Positions 18,362-27,920 of a stretch of 64,000 nt of DNA are shown in pieces. The translations under genes and the position numbers were made by a program. Location of the stretch: the NCBI RefSeq assembly GCF_009299795.1, contig NZ_VIGP01000004.1, forward strand, positions 388,992 through 452,991, read 5' to 3'. Below the pieces are notes generated by a model. The model saw nothing but the letters and a program-made list of their open reading frames with translations. It was not told where the DNA came from and made no database searches. Each line of letters starts with the position of its first letter. The first letter of the stretch is position 1. This stretch comes from Brachybacterium subflavum. GTDB lineage: Bacteria; Actinomycetota; Actinomycetes; Actinomycetales; Dermabacteraceae.

Positions 18362-19936
18362 ATGTCGCACCTCACCGACACCACCGATGTGGGCCGGTCC
18401 GGCGGCGGACGCCGACGTGTCCTGCTGATCGTGATCGCGATCCTGGCCGTGCTGGCGGTCGTCCTCACGGGCGGCGCGTTCGCGTACGCCAAGAACTTCG
18501 AGGGCAAGGCCCTCCCGGGCACGACGGTGCTGGGACAGGACGTGTCCGGCAAGAGCGCCGAGGAGATCTCCGCGCTCGTCCAGAAGAAGGCCGAGGGCAC
18601 GGAGGTCACCGTCGACACCGACGGCGAGACCACGACCGCGTCCCTGGCCGATCTCGGCGTCGACGTCGACGCGGAGAAGACCGGGCAGGAGGCCGTCGCC
18701 CACGACGGCTCGATCGGCGAGGTCGTCTCCTCGACGCTCTCCGGTTCCCGCGGCGTCGACCCGGTGGTGACGGTCGACGAGAAGGCTGCCGCCGACTACG
18801 CCACCCAGCAGATCCCGAAGGACCGCACTGCCCCCGTGGACGCGAAGGTGTCGTACGACGAGGACGCCGGGACCTGGAACGTCTCCGAGGCGAAGAACGG
18901 CCAGGGCGTGGAGACCGACGCGTTCGTCTCCGCCCTCACGAAGGACGCCTCGAAGCTCGAGAGCTTCACCCTCACCCAGGAGGTCACGGAGACCGCCCCG
19001 AAGATCACGACGGACAAGGCCGACAAGGTCAAGGGCCAGATCACGAAGATGCTGGACCAGCCGATGTCGATCACGGGCCCCGACGGGGCGACCCACTCGG
19101 TCTCGAAGGACCGCCGCTCCGGCTGGCTCTCCGTCACGACCGACGACAAGGGCAAGGACCTGAAGATCGGGGTCGACGAGGACGCCGTGCGCGAGTGGGT
19201 CTCCGCACGCGCCGACGAGGACAGCGTCGAGAAGAAGGACGGCATCGAGCAGGTCGACACCGACGGCAAGGTCGTCAAGACCATCGCCGAGAAGACCGAC
19301 GGCGTGAAGATCACCAACACCGACGCCGTCACCGAGAAGCTCGTCGCGGCGATGACCGGGACCAGCCCGCTGGAGGCGTCCTTCGAGACCAAGAAGGTCG
19401 AGGCCGAGATGACCAAGGCCAAGGCCCCCGAGTCGAAGGACGACGAGGACTCGAAGAAGAAGGACGAGGACTCGAAGGACGACGAGAAGTCCAAGGACGA
19501 TGACAAGTCCAAGGACGACGATGACGCCGCCGCCGACAAGCCGACCGGCGAGAAGTGGATCGACGTCAACCTCTCGGACAGGACCGTGACCGCCTACCAG
19601 GGCGACACCCCCGTGTGGGGCCCGCGCTCCATCGTCGACGGCGACGGGGCCAACGGCCACGGCACCGTCACCGGCTCGTACAAGATCTACCTGCGCTACG
19701 ACAAGCAGGACATGACCAACGGCGCCTACAAGGACCAGCAGGACCCCGAGTACTACAACACCAAGGACGTCCCCTGGGTGCAGTACTGGTACCGCGGATA
19801 CGCCTTCCACGGCGCGCCGTGGCGCTCGTCCTTCGGGTACTCCGGCTCCCACGGCTGCATCAACATGCGCGTCTCGGACGCCAAGTGGCTGTACGACTGG
19901 GCGTCGATCGGCACCCGGGTCGAGGTGCACCGCTGA
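18362..19936 (+). CDS. Membrane-anchored L,D-transpeptidase (YkuD domain)
   Basis: Peptidoglycan cross-linking enzyme forming 3-3 bonds, or attaching proteins to the wall. The 524 residues comprise a short basic cytoplasmic tail, one membrane helix (about 19-42), two PG-binding/VanW-like regions (PF12229 type, about 60-340), a Lys/Asp/Ser-rich linker (about 357-397) and the YkuD domain. The catalytic motif is SGSHGCINM with His497 and Cys499, preceded by YAFHGAP. The charged linker probably spans wall material. The frame is open to 18266 but MSHLTD begins the family-like topology. Its strong hairpin downstream suggests a single-gene transcript. Confidence 0.92.
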   Translation: MSHLTDTTDVGRSGGGRRRVLLIVIAILAVLAVVLTGGAFAYAKNFEGKALPGTTVLGQDVSGKSAEEISALVQKKAEGTEVTVDTDGETTTASLADLGVDVDAEKTGQEAVAHDGSIGEVVSSTLSGSRGVDPVVTVDEKAAADYATQQIPKDRTAPVDAKVSYDEDAGTWNVSEAKNGQGVETDAFVSALTKDASKLESFTLTQEVTETAPKITTDKADKVKGQITKMLDQPMSITGPDGATHSVSKDRRSGWLSVTTDDKGKDLKIGVDEDAVREWVSARADEDSVEKKDGIEQVDTDGKVVKTIAEKTDGVKITNTDAVTEKLVAAMTGTSPLEASFETKKVEAEMTKAKAPESKDDEDSKKKDEDSKDDEKSKDDDKSKDDDDAAADKPTGEKWIDVNLSDRTVTAYQGDTPVWGPRSIVDGDGANGHGTVTGSYKIYLRYDKQDMTNGAYKDQQDPEYYNTKDVPWVQYWYRGYAFHGAPWRSSFGYSGSHGCINMRVSDAKWLYDWASIGTRVEVHR

Positions 19937-20002
19937 TCCGGAGATCCTGATCCAGTCCCCTCATCGAGGTATCGGCGGCGGACCGAGCCGTTACCCGCCC
20001 GA

Positions 20003-20044
20003 ACAGCAGAAGGGCCCCGCCGAGAGGCGGGGCCCTTCTGCTGT
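20003..20044. terminator. Perfect 19-bp hairpin with GAGA loop, bidirectional
   Basis: Arms 20003-20021 and 20026-20044 closed by a GAGA tetraloop. It lies 67 bases past the L,D-transpeptidase stop and about 100 bases past the end of the small gene on the other strand, so it can end transcripts from both sides. Confidence 0.85.
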
Positions 20045-20143
20045 GCTGGTGGACGCACGGCCGGCGCTGGGAGCAGTGTCCGGCCCGGGTGAGTGCGCTC
20101 GATCACGTCTTCCCGCGACAGATCAGCACTTGAACTGTGCGGA

Positions 20144-20365
20144 TCAGATGACGTCGGAGTCGCGATGCGTCTCGGCCTGAGCGATCACCCCAGGTGTCCA
20201 CTCCTCCTCCGGCACCAGCCGCGCAATCTCCCAGCGCTCGTGCACGGGGCACTTCTGGAACCGCCTGGTCCCCAGCCGGATCGACTTGAAGGACACGAAC
20301 GGGAACCACACGGTCTCGTAGTAGGCACCCTTGCTGCATTGCACGATCGTTCGATCGAGATCCAT
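20144..20365 (-). CDS. Small conserved Cys-containing protein, function unknown
   Basis: 73 residues starting MDLDRTIVQCSKG, then WFPFVSFKSIRLG, RRFQKCPVHERWEI and an acidic end. Small proteins of this form (one Cys near the start, a CPV motif mid-protein, F/W-rich between) recur in actinobacteria as hypothetical proteins; this is from memory of the family, not a search. Two Cys only, so a full zinc ribbon is not present in one chain. The ATG has no Shine-Dalgarno, but TAGTCT lies six bases upstream. Base composition is visibly less GC-rich than its neighbours. Confidence 0.72.
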   Translation of the reverse strand: MDLDRTIVQCSKGAYYETVWFPFVSFKSIRLGTRRFQKCPVHERWEIARLVPEEEWTPGVIAQAETHRDSDVI

Positions 20366-20371
20366 TGCCTG

Positions 20372-20377
20372 AGACTA
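20372..20377 (-). promoter_or_regulatory. -10 element (TAGTCT) for the small Cys protein, probable leaderless start
   Basis: TAGTCT, six bases, then ATG: the same spacing as at ftsK and several other genes in the window. Confidence 0.5.
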
Positions 20378-20547
20378 TCCGACGGTCGAGAAGAGACGAC
20401 CTGTTGCCGGCCCCGCGTGATGCCCCGGTCGGTGACCAGGGCGCCGGCCCGCTGCGCTCCCACCGTCGATCGGACAGGGCCTGCCACGGTGAGGCGTCCC
20501 TCCCGCTCTCGTCCTCCCCACACCTCTGAGAGATGGCCTGGCATCTG

Positions 20548-20574
20548 GGAGGCCCGCTCTAGCTGCGGGCCTCC
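20548..20574 (-). terminator. Hairpin overlapping the truB stop codon
   Basis: Ten perfect base pairs (20548-20557 with 20565-20574) and a seven-base loop. The truB TAG lies inside the loop, so ribosomes finishing truB would disturb the hairpin. Confidence 0.55.
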
Positions 20575-21509
20575 GGAGGGACGACGAGGACGGGTCGCAG
20601 ACGCTCTCCCTCGGCGTCGACCTCGGCCTCGACGACGGCGACCAGGCGACCCTCCGGGTCGAGTGCAGCTCGCACTCCCCCGTCGGCCCCGCCCGGGGAC
20701 GCCGACGCATTCACGCGCTTGCCCTGTCCGAGCGCGATCGCCCGCTCCTCGTCCAGTGCGACAGTGGGCATCACGCGCGCGGCGGACTCCCCCAGGCCCC
20801 GCAGAGGCAGCTCGACGTCGTCGCCCTCGCCGGGGGCGGGAACGTGCACCGCGTCCTGGACGGCGAAAGGTCCCACGCGAGTGCGCCGCAGTGCGGTGAG
20901 GTGCCCGCCCACGCCCAGCGCGGCGCCGAGGTCCCGGGCGAGCGCCCGCACGTAGGTGCCGGAGCTGCACGTCACGGTCACGTCGAGATCCAGGAAGGGA
21001 TCCGCCTCGCGCACGGCGAGCACGGTGAGGTCGCTGATCGTCACGGGACGCGCGGAGAGCGTCACGTCCTCCCCCGCGCGGGCGCGGGCGTACGCGCGCT
21101 TGCCGTCGACCTTGATGGCGCTGACGGTCGAGGGCACCTGCTGGATCTCCCCTCGCAGGGCGTCCAGGCTGTCCTCGATCCGGTCCGGTGCGAGGCCGGC
21201 GGCGGGGACGAGCTCGCCGATCTCCTCGCCCTCGCGGTCGTCGGTGGTGGTGGCGCGGCCCAGGCGGATCGTCGCCGTGTAGGTCTTGTCGAGCCCTACG
21301 AGGTGGGTGAGCAGACGCGTCCCCTGGCCGACGCCCAGGATCAGCAGCCCGGTGGCCATCGGGTCGAGGGTGCCGGCGTGACCGACCTTCTTCGTGCCCA
21401 GCAGCCAGCGCAGGCGCGCGACCACGTCATGGCTCGTGCGCTCGGGCGCCTTGTCCACGAGCAGCACGCCGTGGGGAAGGGCCGCGAGGTCCTGCGGGCC
21501 GCGCGCCAT
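20559..21509 (-). CDS. truB: tRNA pseudouridine(55) synthase
   Basis: Makes pseudouridine 55 in the T-loop of tRNAs. The catalytic segment GHAGTLDPMATG gives Asp49; KTYTATIRLG, RAYARARAGE and SGTYVRALARDLG are the other family motifs. 316 residues, with a C-terminal PUA-like part. The ATG overlaps the rbfA stop as TGATG; a GTG one codon earlier (21512) is an alternative. Together with rbfA it ends the rimP-nusA-infB gene cluster. Confidence 0.95.
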   Translation of the reverse strand: MARGPQDLAALPHGVLLVDKAPERTSHDVVARLRWLLGTKKVGHAGTLDPMATGLLILGVGQGTRLLTHLVGLDKTYTATIRLGRATTTDDREGEEIGELVPAAGLAPDRIEDSLDALRGEIQQVPSTVSAIKVDGKRAYARARAGEDVTLSARPVTISDLTVLAVREADPFLDLDVTVTCSSGTYVRALARDLGAALGVGGHLTALRRTRVGPFAVQDAVHVPAPGEGDDVELPLRGLGESAARVMPTVALDEERAIALGQGKRVNASASPGGADGGVRAALDPEGRLVAVVEAEVDAEGERLRPVLVVPPEARS

Positions 21510-22021
21510 CACGCGCGCGCGTCGCCCGCGGCGCTCTCGTCCGCGGAGTCCTCCGCAGCGCCGTCCTCGAGGTCCGCGCCGTCCTCGTCCTCGTCCTCAT
21601 CGCGGGGCTTGCGGTAGGGGTCCTCCTCGCCCGCGAAGGACGCGCCCTCCTGCTGGCGGGCGAGATCGGCGTCGCGGGACCTGGCCTGGACCAGGAGGTC
21701 CTCGATCGTGCGGGCGTTCTCCGGGAGGGCGTCCTCGACGAACTCGAGGGTCGGCGTCAGACGCACGCCGGTCTGGCGGCCGACCTCGCGGCGCAGCATC
21801 CCGGTGGCGCTCTGGAGGGCGGCGGCGGTGCCGGCGCGCTCCTCGTCGTCCCCGAAGACGGTGTAGAAGATCGTGGCGTGCTGGAGGTCGCCGGTCACGC
21901 GCACCTCGGTGATCGTGATGAAGCCCAGGCGGGGATCCTTCACGCGGGTGTCGAGCATGGTCGCGACGATCTGCTGGATGCGGTCGGCGAGGCGCCGGGC
22001 GCGGGGGCTGTTCTCACTCAT
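21509..22021 (-). CDS. rbfA: 30S ribosome-binding factor A
   Basis: KH-like factor for late 30S maturation. 170 residues; the core (1-130) includes RLADRIQQIVATML, DPRLGFITITEVRVTGDLQHA and LRREVGRQTGVRLTP. The last 35 residues are an acidic Asp/Glu/Ala tail that core RbfA proteins lack. Its start overlaps the preceding methyltransferase gene by eight bases. Confidence 0.95.
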   Translation of the reverse strand: MSENSPRARRLADRIQQIVATMLDTRVKDPRLGFITITEVRVTGDLQHATIFYTVFGDDEERAGTAAALQSATGMLRREVGRQTGVRLTPTLEFVEDALPENARTIEDLLVQARSRDADLARQQEGASFAGEEDPYRKPRDEDEDEDGADLEDGAAEDSADESAAGDARA

Positions 22022-23285
22022 GGCGGGTCCTTTCGCGGGGCTCGTGCGCCTCGGCACGGGCGGGCGGGTCTGTCGTGGTGGCTTCGGGGTCTGCGACGGC
22101 TGCGGCCGTGGCCGACACGGAGGTGGGCTCGTCCGCGGAGGCGGCGAGGACGCGCAGGAGGTCCAGCTGGGGATGGTCGTCGGGGACGGCGAGGACCACG
22201 TCGCGGTCGATGGCCTGGTCGACGCGATGGCGGAACGCGCCGTCGCCGCTGAGCACGGTGAGCCCGTGGGATCCGAGGATCTCATGCACGCGCGCGTAGG
22301 GGGCCGTGCGGCGGTTCAGCGCGAGCGCCATGCCGCCGCCGGTGCGCAGCAGCGCGCGCCATGCGGGGATCGCCTGCTCGAGCAGGTCCAGCGGGGAGCG
22401 CTGCCAGCCCTCGGTGCGGGCGCCGTGCTGGACGCCGTAGGGCAGGTCCGCCACAAGGGCGTCCACGGAACGATCGGGGAGCACCTCGCCGAGCCGCGTG
22501 GTGTCGCAGGTCAGCAGGTGGAGCTTCTGGACCTCGCCCGCGCGCTGCGCTCGTCGGTCCGCGGCGAGCTCGAAGTCCCAGCGCGAGCCTGCCCCGCGCC
22601 CGCCTGCCGGCGAGCGGAGGCCCAGGCGGCCCGAGCTCTGGGTGTGCGGGAGGTGCTGCTGCTTCGCCCACGTGGTGAGGAAGGTGCGGTAGGCGTCGAT
22701 GTCCTTGGCGTCGATGTCGGCGCCGGTGGGGCTGAGGCCGAGACGCAGTGCGCGGCTGAGCGTCGTGCCACGGCCGCACGTCGGGTCCAGCACCGCGAGA
22801 TCTCCGCGCAGCACTCCCCCGCGGCGGCTCGACAGGGCGGCGGCGAGGTTCAGCAGCAGCGCGGTGAACTGCTCGTTCGTCTTACCCGAGTACCGCAGGG
22901 TGGTCTCGAGCTCGCTGCCGTGGCGCATGACCCCGGGCAGGGGCGTCGGGCGCAGCAGCGGGAGGGCTGAACCGATCGGCTCGGCAGCTGCCGACACCGC
23001 TGCAGCGCCGGGCCGCGACGCCTCGAAGGCTGCGAAGGTCGAGGAGAGCTGCGCGACGAGCGGACGCATGGCGTGGCCCCCGACCGAGCCCGGGGCGTCG
23101 TCCTGGGCGTCGGTCCCGATCTCGAGGTAGTCGGCGCCCGCGATCTCGCGCTCGCGCACGTTCACCGGCGCTCCGAGATGGGCACCGAGCACCCAGCGGG
23201 CCTCGCGCACCGCGAGAGGACCGGCCGACGCGGTGAACACGCGGTTCGCCGAGGGGGCGCGCAGCACGAGCAGGCTCTCGGTCAT
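22014..23285 (-). CDS. SAM-dependent RNA methyltransferase, Trm11/UPF0020-like
   Basis: 423 residues. The C-terminal Rossmann methyltransferase has motif I DPTCGRGTT (167-175) and the amino-methylation motif IV DLPYG (280-284, N/DPPY type). Before it lies YSGKTNEQFTALLLNLAAAL, typical of the Trm11/TrmG10 group that methylates guanine in tRNA, and an N-terminal region that may hold a degenerate THUMP fold. The last 50 residues are Ala/Thr/Pro-rich. It overlaps rbfA by eight bases, which ties it to ribosome or tRNA maturation. The exact target base is unknown. Confidence 0.8.
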   Translation of the reverse strand: MTESLLVLRAPSANRVFTASAGPLAVREARWVLGAHLGAPVNVREREIAGADYLEIGTDAQDDAPGSVGGHAMRPLVAQLSSTFAAFEASRPGAAAVSAAAEPIGSALPLLRPTPLPGVMRHGSELETTLRYSGKTNEQFTALLLNLAAALSSRRGGVLRGDLAVLDPTCGRGTTLSRALRLGLSPTGADIDAKDIDAYRTFLTTWAKQQHLPHTQSSGRLGLRSPAGGRGAGSRWDFELAADRRAQRAGEVQKLHLLTCDTTRLGEVLPDRSVDALVADLPYGVQHGARTEGWQRSPLDLLEQAIPAWRALLRTGGGMALALNRRTAPYARVHEILGSHGLTVLSGDGAFRHRVDQAIDRDVVLAVPDDHPQLDLLRVLAASADEPTSVSATAAAVADPEATTTDPPARAEAHEPRERTRHE

Positions 23286-23371
23286 GGCCTCGTATCCCTC
23301 CCTGTCGGCCAGTGGGGCCCCGGCCGAGCACGCATCGTCGGAGCGGGCCGGGCGCCGCCGGGATGCAGGGA

Positions 23372-23410
23372 CGCGTCGGGCGCCCCGGATCGACCGGGGC
23401 GCCCGACGCG
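23372..23410 (-). terminator. Perfect 17-bp hairpin behind infB
   Basis: Arms 23372-23388 and 23394-23410, loop five bases, starting six bases after the infB stop. It would split the cluster into rimP-nusA-ylxR-infB and methyltransferase-rbfA-truB, or act as a partial stop. Confidence 0.75.
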
Positions 23411-23415
23411 CGCTG

Positions 23416-26337
23416 TCACTTCGAGGTGTTCTCGCGAGGCTTCTCGCGCATCTCGTAGGTGGTGATCACGTCATCGTTCTGGAGATCGTTGAAGCGCCCC
23501 AGGTTGATGCCGCACTCGAAGCCCTCCCGGACCTCGGTCACGTCGTCCTTGAATCGACGCAGACCGGCGATCTCGAGGCCCTCGGTGATGACCACTCCGC
23601 CGCGTGTGATGCGGGCCTTCGCACCGCGGCGGATCTCGCCGCTGCGCACGATCGAACCGGCGATGTTGCCGAACTTCGAGGAGCGGAAGATCTCGCGGAT
23701 CTCCGCCGACCCGGTGTCGACCTCCTCGTACTCGGGCTTGAGCATGCCCCGCAGGGCCTGCTCGATCTCCTCGATGGCGCGGTAGATCACGGAGTAGTAC
23801 TTGATCTCCACGCCCTCGCGGTCCGCGTACTCCGCGTTCTGACCCTCGGCGCGCACGTTGAAGCCGATGATCACGGCGTCGGAGGCGACGGCGAGGTTGA
23901 TGTTGTTCATCGTGATCGCGCCGACGCCGCGGTCGATGATCCGCAGCTGCACCTGGTCGTCGATCTCGATGCCCAGCAGGGCCTCCTCGAGCGCCTCGAC
24001 GGAGCCCGCCGCGTCGCCCTTGAGGATGAGGTTGAGGGTCTCGACCTTGCCCTCGGCCATCGACTTGGTGATGTCCTCGAGGCTGATCCGCTTGCGGGCC
24101 TTCGACAGCGCGGCGGCACGCTTGGCGGCCTCGCGCTTCTCGGCGATCTGACGGGCGGTGCGCTCGTCGGCCGCCACCAGGAAGGAGTCGCCGGCGCCGG
24201 GCACGGAGGTCAGACCGAGCACCTGCACCGGGCGGGACGGGCCCGCCTCCTCGACGTTCTGCCCGTGCTCGTCGAGCATCGCTCGCACGCGGCCGTGGCC
24301 GGTGCCGCAGACGATCGCGTCGCCCACGTGGAGCGTGCCCTGCTGCACCAGGACCGTGGCCACCGGGCCGCGACCGCGGTCCAGGTTGGCCTCGATCGCG
24401 ATGCCGCGGGCCTGCTTGTCCGGGTTGGCCCGCAGGTCAAGGGCGGCGTCCGCGGTGAGCAGGACGGCGTCCAGGAGCTTGTCGATGTTCTGGCCCTCGC
24501 GGGCGGAGACGTCGACGAACATGGTCTCGCCGCCGTACTCCTCGGCGATCAGGTTGTACTCGGTGAGCTGCTGGCGCACCTTGTCCGGGTTCGCGTCCGG
24601 CTTGTCGATCTTGTTGACCGCGACCACGATCGGCACCTCCGCCGCCTGGGCGTGGTTGAGCGCCTCGATGGTCTGCGGCATCACGCCGTCATCGGCCGCG
24701 ACCACGAGGATCGCGATGTCGGTGACGTCGGCGCCGCGGGCTCGCATGGCCGTGAAGGCCTCGTGGCCCGGGGTGTCGATGAAGGTGATCGCGCGGTCCT
24801 CGGGACCGTCCTCGCTCTCGTGCTCCACCTCGACCTGGTAGGCGCCGATGTGCTGGGTGATCCCGCCGGCCTCGCCGGCCTGGACCTTCGCGTTGCGGAT
24901 CGAGTCCAGCAGGCGGGTCTTGCCGTGATCGACGTGGCCCATGACGGTGACCACCGGCGAGCGGGGAAGACGATCCTCGTCGTCCTCCTCGGCGAGCTCG
25001 GCATCGAGATCGATGTCGAACTGCTCGAGCAGCTCGCGCTCCTCGTCCTCCGGGGAGACGATCTCGATCTTGTAGCCGAGCTCCTCCCCCAGCAGGTGGA
25101 AGGTGTCCTCGTCGAGGGACTGGGTGGCCGTGGCCATCTCGCCCATCGCGAAGAGCACGGTGATCAGCGACGCAGGGTTCACCTCGATGCGGTCGGCGAA
25201 GTCGCTGAGGGAGGCGCCGCGGCGCAGCCGGATGGTGGTGCCGTTCCCGCGCGGGATCGACACGCCGCCCGGTGCGGGCGCCTGCATCTGCTCGAACTCC
25301 TGACGCTTCGCGCGCTTCGACTTGCGCGAGCGCGCGGGCTTGCCGCCGCGTCCGAAGGCGCCCTGGGTGGCGCCGCGTCCGCCGCGACCGCGCGGGCCGC
25401 CGAAGCCGCTGCGGGGACCGCCGCCCCCGGGACCGCCGCCGGGGCCGCCGCCGCTGCGGGGACCGCCGCCGCGGCCGCCGCGACCGCCGCCGCCCGGCTT
25501 CTGGGCGTCGGCGAGGCCGCCGTGGGAGTGCTGGCGCATGATGCCCGGGGTGGGCATACCGGGACGGGGAGCGCCCGAGCGCGCGCCGCCCTCGCGGGGC
25601 GGGCGCGAGCCCTGGTCCCCGCCGGAGCCGGAGCCGGCGCCGCCGCGGCCCTGCGGGCGCGGCCCGCCGGGACGGGGCATGCCCTGCGCGGTCGCGAAGG
25701 GGTTGTTGCCGGGACGCGGGCCGCCGGGGCGGTTGCCGCCGCCGCCATCGCGCTGCGGGCGCGGACGGCCGGGACGCGGCATCCCCTGGGAGGTCGCGAA
25801 CGGGTTGTTGCCGGGGCGGGCGCCGCCGGGCTTGGGGGCGGCGCCGGGCTTGGGGGCGGCCGAGCCGGACGACTCCGAGCCGTCCGCGTCATCCCCGCGG
25901 GGCTGCTCGCCCTGCGCGGCGCTCTCGGCGGCGCCCTCCCGCTTCGCCGCGGCGGTGCGGGGCGTCGGCGCGGAGGGCTTGGAGGGAGCGCTCGAGGGCT
26001 TCGCCGCGGGCGCCTCGGCGCTCTCCGGCTCCGCCTGCGAGGGCTTCGGGGCCGGCGCGGGCTTCTCGGCCGACGGGGCCGACGCGGCACCGTCCTGGGC
26101 GGCGGCCTTCGGGGAGGCGGGGGCCGGCTTCGCGGCGCCGGGCTTCGCAGCCGGCTTCTTCTTCTCGCTGCCGGCCTCGGAGGCCGGGAACGCCTCGCGC
26201 AGCCTGCGCGCGACGGGTGCTTCGATGGTCGAGGAGGCGGAACGGACGAATTCGCCCATGTCCTGCAGCTTCTGCAGAACGACCTTGCTCGGCTGTCCGA
26301 GCTCCTTGGCGAGCTCGTGGACGCGGACCTTAGCCAC
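23416..26337 (-). CDS. infB: Translation initiation factor IF-2
   Basis: GTPase that places initiator tRNA on the 30S subunit. 973 residues: IF2-N helix bundle ([21 protein letters not shown]), a long Ala/Pro then Gly/Arg-rich disordered region (about 55-335) holding two copies of a [16 protein letters not shown] unit, a second IF2-N domain, the G domain with GHVDHGKT near residue 467 and NKIDKPD, then domains II-IV. The start is GTG with AGGAGA upstream. The long low-complexity insert is normal for actinobacterial IF-2. Confidence 0.97.
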   Translation of the reverse strand: MAKVRVHELAKELGQPSKVVLQKLQDMGEFVRSASSTIEAPVARRLREAFPASEAGSEKKKPAAKPGAAKPAPASPKAAAQDGAASAPSAEKPAPAPKPSQAEPESAEAPAAKPSSAPSKPSAPTPRTAAAKREGAAESAAQGEQPRGDDADGSESSGSAAPKPGAAPKPGGARPGNNPFATSQGMPRPGRPRPQRDGGGGNRPGGPRPGNNPFATAQGMPRPGGPRPQGRGGAGSGSGGDQGSRPPREGGARSGAPRPGMPTPGIMRQHSHGGLADAQKPGGGGRGGRGGGPRSGGGPGGGPGGGGPRSGFGGPRGRGGRGATQGAFGRGGKPARSRKSKRAKRQEFEQMQAPAPGGVSIPRGNGTTIRLRRGASLSDFADRIEVNPASLITVLFAMGEMATATQSLDEDTFHLLGEELGYKIEIVSPEDEERELLEQFDIDLDAELAEEDDEDRLPRSPVVTVMGHVDHGKTRLLDSIRNAKVQAGEAGGITQHIGAYQVEVEHESEDGPEDRAITFIDTPGHEAFTAMRARGADVTDIAILVVAADDGVMPQTIEALNHAQAAEVPIVVAVNKIDKPDANPDKVRQQLTEYNLIAEEYGGETMFVDVSAREGQNIDKLLDAVLLTADAALDLRANPDKQARGIAIEANLDRGRGPVATVLVQQGTLHVGDAIVCGTGHGRVRAMLDEHGQNVEEAGPSRPVQVLGLTSVPGAGDSFLVAADERTARQIAEKREAAKRAAALSKARKRISLEDITKSMAEGKVETLNLILKGDAAGSVEALEEALLGIEIDDQVQLRIIDRGVGAITMNNINLAVASDAVIIGFNVRAEGQNAEYADREGVEIKYYSVIYRAIEEIEQALRGMLKPEYEEVDTGSAEIREIFRSSKFGNIAGSIVRSGEIRRGAKARITRGGVVITEGLEIAGLRRFKDDVTEVREGFECGINLGRFNDLQNDDVITTYEMREKPRENTSK

Positions 26338-26433
26338 AATTCTCCTGTCTCGGTCCGGCCGACAGAAGGGCGCGGACCATTAGTTCCTGTGGGTGCTCAT
26401 GACCGAGTACTCATCGGATGTCCATTGGTTCTT

Positions 26434-26742
26434 CTACCTGTTCCCCTGGAAGGCGAGTGGGTAAGAGGCCTCGAGATCCCGGGCGAGGAGCCCGGTGTCG
26501 ACAGCGCCGCGGAAGGACCGGGCGAAGCCGCCCCGCTTGAGCGCGAGGTCGAGGCATGATGCGTCGGCGTGGAGCCACGCTCCCCGACCCGGCGCGGATC
26601 CCGAGGGATCCGCACGCACTCGGGGCGCGACCCCCTCGAGGGCCTGCTCCATGATGAGGCGCACCAGCTGGTCGCATGGGGCCACCGTGCGGCAGCCCAC
26701 GCACGTGCGCTCGGGCCGACGGCTCGTGGAACGGTTCTCCAC
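26434..26742 (-). CDS. ylxR: YlxR (RnpM-like) RNA-binding protein
   Basis: 102 residues of the DUF448 family. The signature RTCVGCR is at about 12-18 and GRGAWLHADASCLDLALKRG follows. It sits between nusA and infB, the position it has in most bacteria. GTG start with GGAGG six bases upstream; several longer open frames in this region are in the wrong frame or lack this signal. The Bacillus homologue binds RNase P RNA; whether this one does is unknown. Confidence 0.9.
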   Translation of the reverse strand: MENRSTSRRPERTCVGCRTVAPCDQLVRLIMEQALEGVAPRVRADPSGSAPGRGAWLHADASCLDLALKRGGFARSFRGAVDTGLLARDLEASYPLAFQGNR

Positions 26743-26821
26743 AGGGCCTCCAGTTCGTGCGCACACAGCCTGACCAGTGTAGCCGACCTGCTCGCGGAGC
26801 CCGGCATCCGCGAGGCGTGCG

Positions 26822-27919
26822 TTACAGCTGCGAGGATTCCTGACCCGGCGAGGGGTCGGCGGCGGGCCCCTCGGCGACAGCGGGAGCATCCGATGCGGCG
26901 GAGTCCGACGGCGCCTCGTCCGACGGGGCTGCCTGCGCGACGACGGGCTGCTCCGGGGCGGCGTCCGAGCGGATGTCGATCTTCCAGCCGGTGAGCTTCG
27001 CGGCGAGCCGGGCGTTCTGCCCCTCCTTGCCGATGGCCAGGGAGAACTGGCCGTCGGGCACGATCGCGCGGACGGCGCGACCCACCTCGTCGGTGACGGC
27101 GACAGAGGTGACGCGGGCCGGCGAGAGCGCATGGGCGACGAAGACGGTGGGGTCCTCGTCGAAGTCGACGATGTCGATCTTCTCGCCGTTCAGCTCGTTC
27201 ATCACCGAGCGGACGCGCGCGCCCATCGGGCCGATGCACGCGCCCTTGGGGTTCACGCCGGGCACGGTCGCGCGCACGGCCATCTTGGTGCGATGGCCGG
27301 CCTCGCGGGCGAGACCCACGATCTCGACGGTGCCGTCGGCGACCTCGGGGACCTCGAGCGCGAACAGGCGGCGCACGAAGTTCGGATGCGAGCGCGAGAG
27401 CGTGATCTGCGGCCCCTTGGGGCCGCGGCGGGTCTCCACGACATAGGCGCGGATGCGGCGCCCGTGCGAGTGGTCCTCGCCGGGGACGCGCTCGTGCGGG
27501 GGCAGCACGGCCTCGACGGTGCCGAGGTCGACCATCACCATGCGCGGGTCCCGGCCCTGCTGGACGATCCCCGAGACGATGTCCTCGGTGCGGTCGGCGT
27601 ACTCGCCCAGCACCGCGTCGTCCTCGAGCTGGCGGATGCGCTGGAAGATCACCTGGCGCGCGGTCGAGGCGGCGACGCGCCCGAAGTTCTCGGGGGTGTC
27701 GTCCCATTCCTCGACGAGCTCGCCCTCGGCGTCGCGCTCGCGGGCTAGCACGGCGACGGCGCCGGTGCGCTCGTCGATCGTGACCTCGGAGTCCTTCACC
27801 GGGTGGTCGGTGTGCAGATAGGCGGCGTGCAGGGCCTGGCGGATGGCGTCCAGGAGCACGTCGACGGGGATCTCCCGCTCGCGCTCCAGGGCCCGCAGGG
27901 CTCCCATGTCGATGTCCAT
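26822..27919 (-). CDS. nusA: Transcription termination/antitermination factor NusA
   Basis: RNA polymerase-binding elongation factor. 365 residues: N-terminal domain ([21 protein letters not shown] region), S1 domain ([21 protein letters not shown]), KH1 ([29 protein letters not shown]) and KH2 ([20 protein letters not shown]). The C-terminal Ala/Ser/Asp-rich tail replaces the acidic repeats of enterobacteria. Its ATG is one base after the rimP stop, indicating coupling. Confidence 0.96.
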   Translation of the reverse strand: MDIDMGALRALEREREIPVDVLLDAIRQALHAAYLHTDHPVKDSEVTIDERTGAVAVLARERDAEGELVEEWDDTPENFGRVAASTARQVIFQRIRQLEDDAVLGEYADRTEDIVSGIVQQGRDPRMVMVDLGTVEAVLPPHERVPGEDHSHGRRIRAYVVETRRGPKGPQITLSRSHPNFVRRLFALEVPEVADGTVEIVGLAREAGHRTKMAVRATVPGVNPKGACIGPMGARVRSVMNELNGEKIDIVDFDEDPTVFVAHALSPARVTSVAVTDEVGRAVRAIVPDGQFSLAIGKEGQNARLAAKLTGWKIDIRSDAAPEQPVVAQAAPSDEAPSDSAASDAPAVAEGPAADPSPGQESSQL

Positions 27920-27920
27920 G

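Noticed and set aside
18029-19930. Minus-strand extension of ribF across the L,D-transpeptidase gene
   Set aside because: The extra text is Val/Gly/Asp-rich antisense; ribF homology starts at the GTG at 18028.
20103-20339. 78-codon minus-strand frame overlapping the small Cys protein
   Set aside because: Different frame without conserved pattern; the 20144-20365 frame has the promoter and the Cys motifs.
23233-26559. Plus-strand open frame of 1108 codons opposite infB
   Set aside because: Same shadow effect; repetitive Leu/Gly/Ala/Asp text with no motif, and infB is certain.
26411-26764. Alternative 117-codon minus-strand frame over ylxR
   Set aside because: Lacks the YlxR Cys motif and has no ribosome site; the overlapping frame contains RTCVGCR and GRGAWLH.
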